Assembly: GCA_003170135.1 (NCBI GenBank) | Contig: PMZR01000107.1 | Location: 48,760 to 83,384 of the forward strand | Length of the DNA: 34,625 nucleotides | Reading direction: 5' to 3' | Origin: Acidobacteriota bacterium | Lineage (GTDB): Bacteria; Acidobacteriota; Vicinamibacteria; Vicinamibacterales; Fen-181 | Shown here: positions 1 through 7,981 of the stretch, one piece after another | Numbering within the stretch: position 1 is the first letter of the stretch | Layout of the letters: every line of letters starts with the position of its first letter | Position numbers and translations under genes: made by a program | Notes under the pieces: model-generated | The model's database searches: none | Seen by the model: only the letters and a program-made list of their open reading frames with translations | What the model was told of the DNA's origin: nothing

Positions 1-99
1 GCTGATCGGCGCCCGCCGTTCGCGCCGAAGCGCGCTGGCCAGTTCACGGCCGTCGCTTCGAAGCGGCCGGGCGCGGGCTGGTCCCGCCATGTCGTCGAT

Positions 100-128
100 T
101 TGACAGTGCCCGCATGACGGTTCAGTAT
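100..128 (+). promoter_or_regulatory. Possible promoter for the beta-propeller gene
   Basis: A perfect TTGACA -35 box lies at 100-105. With a 17-base spacer, a weak -10 (CAGTAT) falls at 123-128, about 70 bases before the chosen start at 201. The -10 is poor, so this is tentative. The rest of 1-200 shows no gene I can support. Confidence 0.3.
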
Positions 129-200
129 GAGGGCCCCACGCGCTTTTTTTGCGAGCGCGCCCTCGATCCTCTCTCATATGTCGTCCAAGGAGGCCCGTTT

Positions 201-1322
201 ATGCGACGGTTTGTCCTCGTATTCGCAGTCGCGGTCGCGCTGCTCACGGTGGTGGGACTGGCCCGGCAGGCCGGAACCGACGGGCCGTACAAGGTCCTGA
301 AGACCGCCAAGGTCGGCGGTGAAGGCGGCTCCGACTACATCTACGCCGATGTCGCGGGGCGCCGGCTGTATATCCCGCGCGGTGGCACCCGCGCGATTCC
401 GGCAACCGACACCACGCCGGCCACGCCCGCCGTGCCGGGCCGGATCACGGTCTTCAATCTCGACACGCTCGAACCGCTGGGCGAGATACCGGGCACGGGC
501 GGGAACGGCGTCGCGGTGGACCCGAAGTCGGGCCACGGCTTCTCCAGCAGCAAGCCCGTCACGATGTTCGACACGAAGACGCTGAAGTTGATCAAGCAGA
601 TCGACGTGGGCGCCGCGCAGCCCGACGGCATTCTCTTCGATGCCTTCAACGACCACGTGTACATCTTCAGTCACCCGACGAAGGACGCGACCGTGATCGA
701 CGCCAGGGACGGCACCGTGCTGGGGACGATCGACCTGGGCGGCGTGCCCGAGCAGGGCGTCGCCGACGGCAAGGGTAATCTCTGGGTCGTCATGCAGGAC
801 GCGCAGGGAAGCGTCACGGCCGTTGACGCCAGGACGATGAAGGCGACCGGGCACTATCCGTTCGGCGACACGGGCGCCGGCCGGTGCAACGGGCTCGCGC
901 TGGACGCGAAGAACCACGTGCTCTTCGCCGCCTGCGCCAGCTCGGGAAATCCGCCCGCGCAGCCGGCGCAGCCGATGATGGTGATCCTCGGCGCCGTGGA
1001 CGGCAAGCTCATCGCGAACGTGCCGCTCGCCGGCGGTTCCGACGGCGCGGTGTTCAACCCCACGACGATGGAAGCCTTCAGCACGCATGGCAACGGCACG
1101 CTCACCGTGGTCAAGGAGAAGAGCCCGACGAGTTTCGAGGTCGAGCAGAACCTGCAGACGATGATGGGCGCCCGCACGGTGACCTTCGACAGCAAGACGA
1201 ACCACATCCTGACCATGAGCGTCGAGCGCGGGCCCGCACCGCCGCCGCCGCCGGGTGGAGGCCGCGCAGGCCAGGCTCCCGCGATCCCGGGGTCATTCAC
1301 GATTCTCGTCATCGGCAAGTAG
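201..1322 (+). CDS. Secreted YncE/YVTN-like beta-propeller protein
   Basis: A 373-residue protein. A hydrophobic N-terminus (MRRFVLVFAVAVALLTVVGLA) looks like a signal peptide, so it is probably periplasmic or secreted. The body has repeated blade-like segments such as TVFNLDTLEPLGEIPG, TMFDTKTLKLIKQIDV, TVIDARDGTVLGTIDL and TAVDARTMKATGHYPF, the pattern of YncE/YVTN propellers. The C-terminus has a Pro/Gly-rich stretch (PAPPPPPGGG) before a last strand. I start at ATG 201 because AAGGAGG sits at 187-193 and the signal peptide begins there; an upstream in-frame start at 114 would add 29 residues with no protein-like character. The substrate is unknown; such propellers often serve as binding scaffolds. 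Confidence 0.8.
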   Translation: MRRFVLVFAVAVALLTVVGLARQAGTDGPYKVLKTAKVGGEGGSDYIYADVAGRRLYIPRGGTRAIPATDTTPATPAVPGRITVFNLDTLEPLGEIPGTGGNGVAVDPKSGHGFSSSKPVTMFDTKTLKLIKQIDVGAAQPDGILFDAFNDHVYIFSHPTKDATVIDARDGTVLGTIDLGGVPEQGVADGKGNLWVVMQDAQGSVTAVDARTMKATGHYPFGDTGAGRCNGLALDAKNHVLFAACASSGNPPAQPAQPMMVILGAVDGKLIANVPLAGGSDGAVFNPTTMEAFSTHGNGTLTVVKEKSPTSFEVEQNLQTMMGARTVTFDSKTNHILTMSVERGPAPPPPPGGGRAGQAPAIPGSFTILVIGK

Positions 1323-1449
1323 GCGCAACGCCGGCATTCGCGACACCGCCATCCTTCGCCGTTCGGCCGTGCTCGACGCGTCCTCGGGCGCGTCGAACGG
1401 CGGGGGATGGTGCGTGCGACCGGCCGCAGATCGGGTCCCGTTCGAGGCT

Positions 1450-3006
1450 ATGCGAGAAGAAGTCAACGAAATCGCCGATGCGAAGATCTCGGTCCACGAT
1501 CGGCACCGATTCGAAATCAAGCTGGACATCGAGCTCGGCGAGGGCCCGACGACCGGCTATCGGGTCGATACGTACTTCTTCGTGCCTCGCGCGCTGAACA
1601 TCAACCCGAACACCTATTCCAAGGACCACTTCTACAGCAGCATCCAGCGGTACATCCGGTTCAAGACGCCGCACTTTCCGCTGGCGAAGATCATCGACCC
1701 GTCCACCTTGACATCCCCGTTCGTCCGGATCCGCAGCCACATGAAGACGGTACTGGACCGGCCGGACGCGCCCGAGGCGCTCGACGCGATCTTCGGTGAG
1801 ACCAAATTGCTGGGTGCGGTCACGCGCGCCGCCATCCGCGACTCCGTGAGGGGATTGCTCGCCGACCTCGCGCGCGTCGCGCCGTCGTCACGAACCGACG
1901 ACGCGTTGCCGGCGGTCCAGGCGGGCATCGGGGCCTTTGTCGTAGACGTCGAGGCGTACATTTCGGCGGTGGGCGAGCTCGAGCAGGAGATGCTCCAGCC
2001 GCCGGTGCCGGCAAAACTGCGCGACGCGTTCCGGTTCTTCGACGAGTTCACGAGCCTCACGATCCAGGACTATCTCTCGACCTTGCTCCACGCCATGAGG
2101 GAGCGGCAGGAGCTGGCCGAACCGTTCAGGCCGCTCGACGCGGCCGTCGCGGCGATCATCATCCAACAGCAACGCCATCGCGAGGCGATGGGCTACCCGT
2201 CGGTGCTGTCGAACGGCAAGACGGATTCCACGTTGCTGTATCGTCGCGGCGTGCTCAAGAAGTTCATTTCCAACGTGCTGTACCTGAGTCCCGAGACCTC
2301 CGAGTGGGAGACGTTCTCGCAGATCCCGCTCGCCGTGGCCGCGGGCTTCGCCATGCTCTTCGCGGCCGGCGTCATGCTCATTGCGCAGTACCGGTACGCG
2401 ACCAACAGCCTGCCGTTCATCGCCATCGTCGTCGTGAGCTACATCTTCAAGGACCGATTGAAGGACTGGCTCAAGCTGTATTTCTCGAAGGGCCTGGTGA
2501 AATGGACGGCGGATCGCAAGATCCGGATTCGCGATCCGTTCAGCGGGCGCGTCATCGGCAGCCTGAAAGAGGCGTTCAGCTTCGGGGAAGAGGCGCGGAT
2601 CCCGCCGTCGGTCCGGTACTGTCGCCACATGGACAGCATCACGTCGATCGACGAGGAGGGGAAGCCTGAGTGGGTCGTCAAGTACGAGAAGGAAGTGTCG
2701 TTGTTCCCGGCGCGGATTTCCCGCTTTCACCAGCGGCGGCGGGACCTGAACGACATCATGCGGTTCAACATCGACGATTTCGTCCGGCAGGCGGACGATC
2801 CGGTCGTGGACTACCTGCACCTCGACCCGGCAAGCGGAGCGCTCGCACAGGTGCAGTGCCAGCGCGTCTACCACGTGAACCTGGTGCTGGCCTACCGCTC
2901 GCTCGATTACCGGAAGCGGGGCGCCGAACGCCTGGAACGCATCCGCCTGATCCTGAATCGGGATGGCATCGTGAAGCTCGAGGAAGTGGCGGCCGTGCCG
3001 CAGTAA
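1450..3006 (+). CDS. Conserved-looking membrane protein of unknown function
   Basis: I do not recognise a named family. The product is 518 residues. Residues 1-290 are soluble, mixed alpha/beta and rich in charged residues. Two hydrophobic helices follow at about 293-313 (PLAVAAGFAMLFAAGVMLIA) and 322-336 (LPFIAIVVVSYIFKD). A basic segment (KDRLKDWLKLYFSKG) and a C-terminal soluble domain complete it. This suggests a two-helix inner-membrane hairpin with large cytoplasmic domains on both sides. ATG 1450 is chosen because the earlier in-frame stretch overlaps the end of the previous gene and reads as low-complexity. The ribosome site (TTCGAGG) is weak. The gene stands alone on this strand. Confidence 0.72.
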   Translation: MREEVNEIADAKISVHDRHRFEIKLDIELGEGPTTGYRVDTYFFVPRALNINPNTYSKDHFYSSIQRYIRFKTPHFPLAKIIDPSTLTSPFVRIRSHMKTVLDRPDAPEALDAIFGETKLLGAVTRAAIRDSVRGLLADLARVAPSSRTDDALPAVQAGIGAFVVDVEAYISAVGELEQEMLQPPVPAKLRDAFRFFDEFTSLTIQDYLSTLLHAMRERQELAEPFRPLDAAVAAIIIQQQRHREAMGYPSVLSNGKTDSTLLYRRGVLKKFISNVLYLSPETSEWETFSQIPLAVAAGFAMLFAAGVMLIAQYRYATNSLPFIAIVVVSYIFKDRLKDWLKLYFSKGLVKWTADRKIRIRDPFSGRVIGSLKEAFSFGEEARIPPSVRYCRHMDSITSIDEEGKPEWVVKYEKEVSLFPARISRFHQRRRDLNDIMRFNIDDFVRQADDPVVDYLHLDPASGALAQVQCQRVYHVNLVLAYRSLDYRKRGAERLERIRLILNRDGIVKLEEVAAVPQ

Positions 3007-3085
3007 GGACATTTCCTCGCATCCTTCCTCCTCTGCCCTCGGCCCTCATCCTGCGCGCCGGTCCTCCCTCCCTTCCATCCGGTTG

Positions 3086-3502
3086 TCAGCTCCTTGCGCT
3101 TCTGCTTGCATTGTCCCGGTACTGCGCCGGTTTTCGGCTGTTGGCCATCGCGATGTCACGCAAAATGACACTCGCGGAGGTGTGCGCGGAGATCGTTCTC
3201 GCCCGCGTCAGTTCCTGCGCTCTCCTTTGGGTCGCAACCGAGAAGACCTCGCCGGCTTGGCGCTGGTGGGCCTGCAGTCGGAGTCGTCCCGTCCGGGCGA
3301 CGCGAAGAAGCAACCCGAGCGCTTCGTTCACCGCTTTGCTGTCGGGGAACGCTTCAGCGATCTCCGGCTCGAGCACCACGAGGTTCGTTCCGGACCGTGC
3401 GCGCTCGTAGTACTTGCCCTGCATACGACCACTGAGGCTCGCCAGGTCGTACTCAGGTCGCAAATCATCAACGGTTCTGGCGTTGCGCTTCTTGGTAGCC
3501 AT
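3086..3502 (-). CDS. Antitoxin-like partner of a BrnT-type toxin
   Basis: Residues 1-70 (RPEYDLASLSGRMQGKYYER, then NLVVLEPEIAEAFPDSKAVN and EALGLLLRVA) match small bacterial proteins often encoded next to RelE/BrnT-fold toxins; I infer an antitoxin role. The family normally ends soon after the VNEAL helix. Here another ~65 low-complexity, basic residues follow (AHQRQAGEV to ASRSARS), so the natural end may have been lost to a frameshift or replaced by unrelated sequence. The first codons overlap the end of the BrnT fragment by 35 bases, the usual toxin-then-antitoxin order. Confidence is good that this is a gene and moderate for its role. Confidence 0.6.
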   Translation of the reverse strand: MATKKRNARTVDDLRPEYDLASLSGRMQGKYYERARSGTNLVVLEPEIAEAFPDSKAVNEALGLLLRVARTGRLRLQAHQRQAGEVFSVATQRRAQELTRARTISAHTSASVILRDIAMANSRKPAQYRDNASRSARS

Positions 3503-3671
3503 GACGTTCTCTGCGAGTCACTTTCCTCGCACCGATGATCCTGGTTCGATCTTCCCCGATGTCCGCATGAGCGACGAAGAGTGCTCTGCGCCGCTCCGAC
3601 TCCCCGAGCGTGATGAACCGGCGCTCATCGACGGAGTGGTCGGGATCGTCGAAGGTGAGAGCGAACGGGTC
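3468..3671 (-). pseudogene. BrnT-family toxin, C-terminal fragment
   Basis: Reading leftward from about 3671, the frame gives DPFALTFDDPDHSVDERRFI, then LGESERRRALFVAHAD and RTRIIGARKVTRRERHGYQE, ending at a stop at 3468-3470. This is the BrnT ribonuclease-fold pattern: a DP.A..FDD segment, an E-R-x-x-x-x-G turn, then RIISAR and a final RRER..YE helix. The N-terminal part (the F.WD..K...N..KHGV segment) is absent, and no start codon lies in a sensible place. Homology stops about 30 bases before the left island repeat at 3702-3725. The toxin was therefore probably cut by an insertion or deletion at this tRNA-derived site and is inactive. Confidence 0.62.
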
Positions 3672-3701
3672 GAGGGGTCTACCGCGAGCGGAGGCGGGTG
3701 A

Positions 3702-3725
3702 CGGAGAGAGAGGGATTCGAACCCT
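3702..3725 (-). repeat. Left island boundary: detached 3' end of tRNA-Ser (att-like)
   Basis: These 24 bases are identical to 11088-11111, the 3' terminal part of the tRNA-Ser gene (T-loop GGTTCGAATCC, acceptor strand and discriminator). Nothing to the right completes a tRNA here. The encoded CCA of the intact copy is not kept: this copy reads TCA. A duplicated tRNA 3' end is the standard attachment-site signature of tyrosine-recombinase islands. Confidence 0.8.
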
Positions 3726-3965
3726 AGAAAGCACATCCGGGTAACTGGTTGATGGCGTTGCGCTTCTGGGCCAAACGCTTGATACCGCGGGCTTTCCCAA
3801 CGGCCTCGCTCGTCGCCCGCGTTCTCTGCCGTCCTCTCCGATCGACCGCCGTTCTGGAGACATTCTGGAGACGGGAAGCGGTCGTTGTCGCGGCAGCGAC
3901 GGCGGCGCTCCGTGGAGTCGGACGTGATCCGCCGCCAGACGACGCATGTGCCACCTGCGGCTGCT

Positions 3966-4280
3966 CTACGCAACTCGCAGGGGCTTGATCCGTCTCACAT
4001 CGTCCTTGATGGCCTCGGCCGCGTCCCACAGATCGATGGCGCGCTGCGCGTTCAGCCAGAACTCGGCCGAGTTGCCGAACAGCCTGGCGAGACGAAGAGC
4101 CATTTCCGGACTCACGGCGCGGCGCCCGCGCAGGAGCTCGTTAATCGATTGACGAGAGACCCCGACCGCGTCGGCCAGTCCGGCGACCGTCAGGCCATAG
4201 TCGGGCATGAAATCCTCTTGCAGCATCTCGCCCGGGTGCGTCGGTCGGCGCTTCAGCGGTCGCGTATTGGGGATGCTCAT
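3966..4280 (-). CDS. higA: HigA-family antitoxin (XRE helix-turn-helix)
   Basis: A 104-residue protein with the HigA layout: the N-terminal HPGEMLQEDFMPDYGL motif, then an XRE-type helix-turn-helix (LTVAGLADAVGVSRQSINEL), then the RGRRAVSPEMALRLARLFG helix and the EFWLNAQ segment. It should neutralise HigB and repress the pair's own promoter. I choose ATG 4280 because GAGGAG lies just upstream; an in-frame codon 30 bases earlier would overlap higB. It is the second gene of the pair, 7 bases after the higB stop, giving the toxin-first order characteristic of higBA. Confidence 0.9.
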   Translation of the reverse strand: MSIPNTRPLKRRPTHPGEMLQEDFMPDYGLTVAGLADAVGVSRQSINELLRGRRAVSPEMALRLARLFGNSAEFWLNAQRAIDLWDAAEAIKDDVRRIKPLRVA

Positions 4281-4287
4281 TGTCTCC

Positions 4288-4569
4288 TCAATGGTAGTCG
4301 CATACTTCAACGTCGTACGCGTCGCCTTCGACGAAACGGAAGCACACGCGCCATTGATCGTTCACGGCTATCGCGTGCTGCCCCTCCCGGGCGCCCTTGA
4401 GGGCATGGAGCCGGTTGCCCGGCGGAGTCCGAAGATCGTCGAGACAGGTGGCGAGGTCCACGTACTCGAGTTTGCGCACGGCCCGCCCCACCACGTCCGG
4501 TGGCAGCCAGCGCGCACTTCCTTTGACGTACAGGTCAGCCGTCCGCTTGTCTGCGAACGTCTTGATCAT
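4288..4569 (-). CDS. higB: HigB-family toxin (RelE-fold mRNA interferase)
   Basis: A 93-residue RelE/HigB-like protein, the family's usual length. It has the opening MIKTFADKRTADLY, the RKLEYVDLATCLDDLRTPPG segment, and the C-terminal NDQWRVCFRF and DVEVCDYH strands typical of the plasmid maintenance killer group. Family members cleave mRNA on the ribosome; catalysis here is inferred from the fold. The gene looks intact and is followed at once by higA. As the first genes inside the left island boundary, the pair probably stabilises the island. Confidence 0.88.
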   Translation of the reverse strand: MIKTFADKRTADLYVKGSARWLPPDVVGRAVRKLEYVDLATCLDDLRTPPGNRLHALKGAREGQHAIAVNDQWRVCFRFVEGDAYDVEVCDYH

Positions 4570-4577
4570 CGGTCCGC

Positions 4578-4606
4578 AATGTAACGCGTCACGTGACCAT
4601 TGTCAA
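4578..4606 (-). promoter_or_regulatory. higBA promoter with palindromic operator
   Basis: On the minus strand a perfect TTGACA (4606-4601), a 17-base spacer and TACATT (4583-4578) precede the higB ATG at 4569, leaving a leader of only a few bases. The spacer contains the perfect 10-bp palindrome GTCACGTGAC (4588-4597), well placed to be the HigA autoregulatory operator. The promoter is seen directly; the operator role is inferred. Confidence 0.65.
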
Positions 4607-4728
4607 CGGGGCGGCGTCCTGCCGCGGTTCGTACGCCAAGAGCGTAGCGATCAGAAGGACCGGGCCCGTCCCGAGCTAATCAGACAGGCGCTTCGTTCAG
4701 GCGAGCCGATACGCTCTTCAGACTTTCC

Positions 4729-4764
4729 TTGACAGGACTATTCGATTATTGTAGAAATATAGAT
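4729..4764 (+). promoter_or_regulatory. ars operon promoter and likely ArsR operator
   Basis: TTGACA at 4729-4734 is followed 17 bases later by TAGAAA (4752-4757) as a candidate -10, just before the arsR1 ATG at 4765. The 4740-4764 stretch is strikingly AT-rich in this GC-rich DNA and roughly symmetrical (ATTCGATTATTG facing TAGAAATATAGAT), like known ArsR/SmtB operators. Repressor bound here would cover the -10. Confidence 0.6.
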
Positions 4765-5115
4765 ATGGCAAGGAACGCTCTCGACCAGGTCGCCCGGTAC
4801 GCCGACATGATGTCGGCCATGGGGACGGAACCGCGCCTGCGGATCATGCGTCTCCTCCTGTCTGCGCATCCCGGCGGGATGGTCGTCGGCGACATCCACG
4901 ACGAACTGGGCATCCCCGGCTCGACGCTCTCCCACCATCTCGAAAAGCTCAAGAACGAGGACCTCGTCAACGTGCAGCGGGAGGGAACGTTTCTGAGGTA
5001 CTCGGCGAATTCGGAAGCGCTGAAGGAACTCCTCGCGTTCCTCTACGCGGAGTGCTGTTCGCGCAACAAGGCGGTCGAACCCGAATCCATTACCCGGCTC
5101 TGCAAACGGTGCTAG
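4765..5115 (+). CDS. arsR: ArsR-family arsenite-responsive repressor, C-terminal cysteine type
   Basis: A 116-residue winged-helix repressor. The core has the ArsR features [36 protein letters not shown] (recognition helix) and [13 protein letters not shown] (wing). Cysteines sit near the C-terminus: an adjacent pair at 97-98 (AECCSRN) plus 113 and 116 (CKRC). Adjacent C-terminal cysteines form the As(III) site in the Acidithiobacillus-type ArsR, so this is probably an arsenite sensor of that class. ATG 4765 follows the AT-rich operator directly. The last codons overlap the GTG of arsM, suggesting coupled translation. It heads the arsenic operon. Confidence 0.88.
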   Translation: MARNALDQVARYADMMSAMGTEPRLRIMRLLLSAHPGGMVVGDIHDELGIPGSTLSHHLEKLKNEDLVNVQREGTFLRYSANSEALKELLAFLYAECCSRNKAVEPESITRLCKRC

Positions 5116-6011
5116 TCGCGGAGCCCTCTTCGAAACAGACCGAGGGCCTGCCCGCCGAGGCGGTGCTCGCGTCGCTCGGCTGCGGGAATCCGACGGCGCT
5201 CGCCACCTTGAATCCAGGCGACGTGGTCCTCGATCTCGGTTCCGGCGGGGGCATCGACGTGCTGCTTTCCGCGAAGAGAGTCGGGCCGAGCGGCAAGGCC
5301 TACGGCCTCGACATGACCGACGAGATACTGGCGCTGGCGCGGGACAACCAACAGAAAGCCGGCGTCGAGAACGTCGAGTTCCTCAAGGGCGAGATCGAGC
5401 ACATCCCGCTGCCGGACAACAGCGTGAACGTCATCATCTCCAACTGCGTGATCAACCTGTCTGCCGATAAGGACCTCGTGCTGGCCGAGGCGTTCCGCGT
5501 GCTGAAGCCCGGCGGCCGGTTTGCCGTCTCGGACATCGTCGTGCGAGGCGAGATTCCGGCGGAGATTCGACGCAACGTGGAATTGTGGGTCGGATGCCTG
5601 TCGGGCGCCCTGGACGAATCCGACTACGTGGCGAAGCTGACGCGAGCCGGGTTCGAGGACATCTCGATCGAGCCGACGCGCGTGTACAAGGTGGACGACG
5701 CGAGGGAGTTCTTGTCAGGCCACGGCTTCGACGTCGAGGCACTCGCCCCGATGGTCGACGGCCGGTTCTTCAGCGGCTTCATCCGCGCCACAAGACCGAT
5801 CGCGAATCCCAAACCCGCCCAGGAAAGACCGACCAGAGGGCGGCCCTCGCGGGTGGGCCGCCCGGTCGCTCCCCCGACCGGATCCGCAGCGAAACGCACG
5901 AGGTCCGGATCGACGGACGGTCCGCAGACGCTTGTAGAGCAGCACGTGGGTGGCTTGACCACCGGCCGTATGCGCGGGTATAGTTCATCCGGCCATCCGG
6001 ATTACCGATAA
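5109..6011 (+). CDS. arsM: ArsM arsenite S-adenosylmethionine methyltransferase, short N-terminus
   Basis: ArsM methylates As(III) with SAM. The match is strong: [20 protein letters not shown], the SAM loop [42 protein letters not shown], and [11 protein letters not shown]. Three of the four classic cysteines are present (residues 25, 112 and 162; the last two are 50 apart, as in the family). The usual ~50-60 N-terminal residues, with the first conserved cysteine, are missing, because arsR1 occupies that DNA. GTG 5109 overlaps the arsR1 stop; an earlier GTG at 5052 adds no cysteine. The C-terminus carries ~65 extra Arg/Pro/Ser-rich residues after [10 protein letters not shown], possibly from stop loss. 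It may still methylate. Confidence 0.85.
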   Translation: MLVAEPSSKQTEGLPAEAVLASLGCGNPTALATLNPGDVVLDLGSGGGIDVLLSAKRVGPSGKAYGLDMTDEILALARDNQQKAGVENVEFLKGEIEHIPLPDNSVNVIISNCVINLSADKDLVLAEAFRVLKPGGRFAVSDIVVRGEIPAEIRRNVELWVGCLSGALDESDYVAKLTRAGFEDISIEPTRVYKVDDAREFLSGHGFDVEALAPMVDGRFFSGFIRATRPIANPKPAQERPTRGRPSRVGRPVAPPTGSAAKRTRSGSTDGPQTLVEQHVGGLTTGRMRGYSSSGHPDYR

Positions 6012-6016
6012 CTATC

Positions 6017-6424
6017 ATGACTTCCCCTCCCCTGCTGTTCCGCGCCCTGGCCGACCGCACCCGGCTCCGCATCGTGAACCTGCTCGCGCGCGGCTCACTG
6101 TGCGTGTGCGACATTCAACGCATCCTCGAACAGCCGCAGTCGAGCGTCTCGCGTCATCTGGCGCTCCTCAAGTCCGCCGGCTTGATTCGCGATCGGCGTG
6201 ACGGCATGCGGACGTTCTACGCCTTGACGTCATGGGACACGCCGTTGGCGCGAGGCGTCCTCGCCGCAATCCGCGGCCACCTGGCCGTCGAGGGCGACTA
6301 TCTGCCGGATCTCAAAGAGCTCACGGCGTTGCGTGCGCGAGGCGAGTGCCACGAGGAACCGAAGGCGCGGGCCGTCGCCAGACGGTCCCCGCGCCGGCAT
6401 CCCGAAAACCGTCCGGAGGCGTGA
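6017..6424 (+). CDS. arsR: Second ArsR-family repressor, CVC-type metalloid site
   Basis: A 135-residue ArsR/SmtB protein: [20 protein letters not shown], then [20 protein letters not shown] (metalloid site joined to the DNA-recognition helix) and a wing at [16 protein letters not shown]. Cysteines 29 and 31 match the ELCVCDL motif of the E. coli plasmid R773 ArsR, so it senses arsenite by a different site from the first repressor. The C-terminal ~25 residues are basic and low in complexity. It starts 5 bases after arsM. Just upstream are direct repeats CATCCGG (5989-6001), which might form a local operator. Confidence 0.86.
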   Translation: MTSPPLLFRALADRTRLRIVNLLARGSLCVCDIQRILEQPQSSVSRHLALLKSAGLIRDRRDGMRTFYALTSWDTPLARGVLAAIRGHLAVEGDYLPDLKELTALRARGECHEEPKARAVARRSPRRHPENRPEA

Positions 6425-6427
6425 ATC

Positions 6428-6835
6428 ATGGCGAAACACCGCGTGCTGTTCGCCTGCGTCCACAATGCCGGGCGATCGCAGATGGCCGCGGCACTCTTCA
6501 ACCAGCTTGCCGATCCGTCGAAGGCCGAGGCGCTGTCCGCGGGGACGAAACCGGGCACCGCCGTCCACCCAGAGGTGCGCGAGGCCATGCAGGAGCTTGG
6601 CATCGACCTCTCCTCGGCCCGCCCGCGCCTCCTGACGGACGACCTCGCCCGCAGCGTCACCACGCTCGTCACCATGGGCTGCGGCGAGGAGTGTCCGTAC
6701 GTGCCCGGCGTCGAACGCGACGACTGGGCGCTGCCCGACCCGAAGGGACGACCGCTCGACGAGGTCCGCGCCATTCGCGACGACATCCGCGCGCGCGTGC
6801 AGACGCTCATCGAGGCGCGGGGATGGAAGGTGTAG
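6428..6835 (+). CDS. arsC: ArsC arsenate reductase (low-molecular-weight phosphatase fold)
   Basis: A 135-residue enzyme that reduces arsenate to arsenite. The P-loop CVHNAGRS gives the catalytic CX5R signature (Cys10, Arg16). Cys85 and Cys89 in MGCGEECP are the resolving cysteines, and DWALPDPKG carries the general-acid aspartate. The CxxxC spacing in MGCGEECP resembles the actinobacterial-type enzymes more than the Staphylococcus type (Cys82...Cys89), so the reductant (thioredoxin or another low-molecular-weight thiol) is not certain. GGAGG at 6415-6419 lies within the end of arsR2. Thioredoxin-like genes further down the operon could supply electrons. Confidence 0.92.
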   Translation: MAKHRVLFACVHNAGRSQMAAALFNQLADPSKAEALSAGTKPGTAVHPEVREAMQELGIDLSSARPRLLTDDLARSVTTLVTMGCGEECPYVPGVERDDWALPDPKGRPLDEVRAIRDDIRARVQTLIEARGWKV

Positions 6836-6858
6836 CGCGTACCAGGGAGGATTTATTC

Positions 6859-7971
6859 ATGTCTGAACGAGTTGCCTCGCGGCTGTCGTTTCTCGATCGC
6901 TACCTGACCCTCTGGATCTTCCTCGCCATGGTCGTCGGCGTGGGCGCCGGCTATTTCCTGCCTGCCGTCGTCCGGCTGATCACCGCGTTCCAGGTCGGGA
7001 CGACATCCATCCCGATCGCGGTCGGCCTGATCGTGATGATGTATCCGCCGCTGGCCAAGGTCCGCTACGAGGAGCTCGGCGAGGTCTTTCGGAACACGAA
7101 GATCCTCGTGCTGTCGCTCGTGCAGAACTGGATCATCGGGCCCGTGCTGATGTTCTTCCTCGCCGTGCTCTTCTTACACGTGGTACCCACAGCGCTGGGC
7201 GCATCGCCCGCCGCGATGGTCACCAACCACCAGTACATGGTCGGCCTCATCATGATCGGCCTGGCACGCTGTATCGCGATGGTCATCGTCTGGAATGACC
7301 TCGCGAAGGGCGACACCGAATATGCCGCGGGCCTCGTGGCGTTCAACTCGGTATTCCAGGTGCTCTTCTACTCGGTCTACGCCTGGGTGTTCATCACGAT
7401 CGTGCCCGAATGGTTCGGCCTGAAGGGCGTGACGGTAAACGTGTCGATCGTTGACATCGCGAAGAGCGTGTTCATTTACCTCGGCATCCCGTTCCTGGCG
7501 GGGATGCTGACGCGCTTCTCGCTTGTGCGGGCGCGCGGGCGGCAATGGTATGAAACGCGTTTCGTGCCGAAGATCAGCCCGCTGACGCTCATCGCGCTCC
7601 TGTTCACGATCGTCGTCATGTTCTCGCTCAAGGGCGAGTACATCGTCCAGCTGCCGATGGACGTCGTCCGGATCGCGATCCCGCTGCTGATCTACTTCGT
7701 GGTGATGTTCCTCGTCTCCTTCTACATGGGCCACAGGCTTGGCGCCGACTACTCGAAGACCGCCACGCTGTCGTTCACCGCAGCCAGCAACAACTTCGAA
7801 CTGGCGATCGCGGTGGCCGTCGCCGTATTCGGCATTCACTCCGGGGCAGCCTTTGCGGCGGTGATTGGCCCGCTCGTCGAAGTGCCGGCGCTCATCGCGC
7901 TCGTCAACGTGTCGCTGGCGTTCCAGAAGCGCTATTTCAAGAACGAGGCACGGGTCGCTTCCCGCGCCTGA
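6859..7971 (+). CDS. acr3: Acr3 arsenite efflux permease
   Basis: A 370-residue membrane protein of the ACR3/BASS fold with about ten helices. Family signatures are [19 protein letters not shown], the metal-site helix [20 protein letters not shown] with the essential cysteine (Cys138 here), [37 protein letters not shown] and [16 protein letters not shown] with the conserved glutamate. It exports arsenite, the ArsC product. ATG 6859 is preceded by AGGGAGG at 6844-6850. The loop before the cysteine helix ([19 protein letters not shown]) is longer than usual. Confidence 0.93.
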   Translation: MSERVASRLSFLDRYLTLWIFLAMVVGVGAGYFLPAVVRLITAFQVGTTSIPIAVGLIVMMYPPLAKVRYEELGEVFRNTKILVLSLVQNWIIGPVLMFFLAVLFLHVVPTALGASPAAMVTNHQYMVGLIMIGLARCIAMVIVWNDLAKGDTEYAAGLVAFNSVFQVLFYSVYAWVFITIVPEWFGLKGVTVNVSIVDIAKSVFIYLGIPFLAGMLTRFSLVRARGRQWYETRFVPKISPLTLIALLFTIVVMFSLKGEYIVQLPMDVVRIAIPLLIYFVVMFLVSFYMGHRLGADYSKTATLSFTAASNNFELAIAVAVAVFGIHSGAAFAAVIGPLVEVPALIALVNVSLAFQKRYFKNEARVASRA

Positions 7972-7981
7972 CATCATCATC

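Noticed and set aside
3724..4029. A minus-strand frame between the left island repeat and higA, considered as an integrase remnant
   Set aside because: No tyrosine or serine recombinase motif could be read, so I leave it as unexplained sequence.
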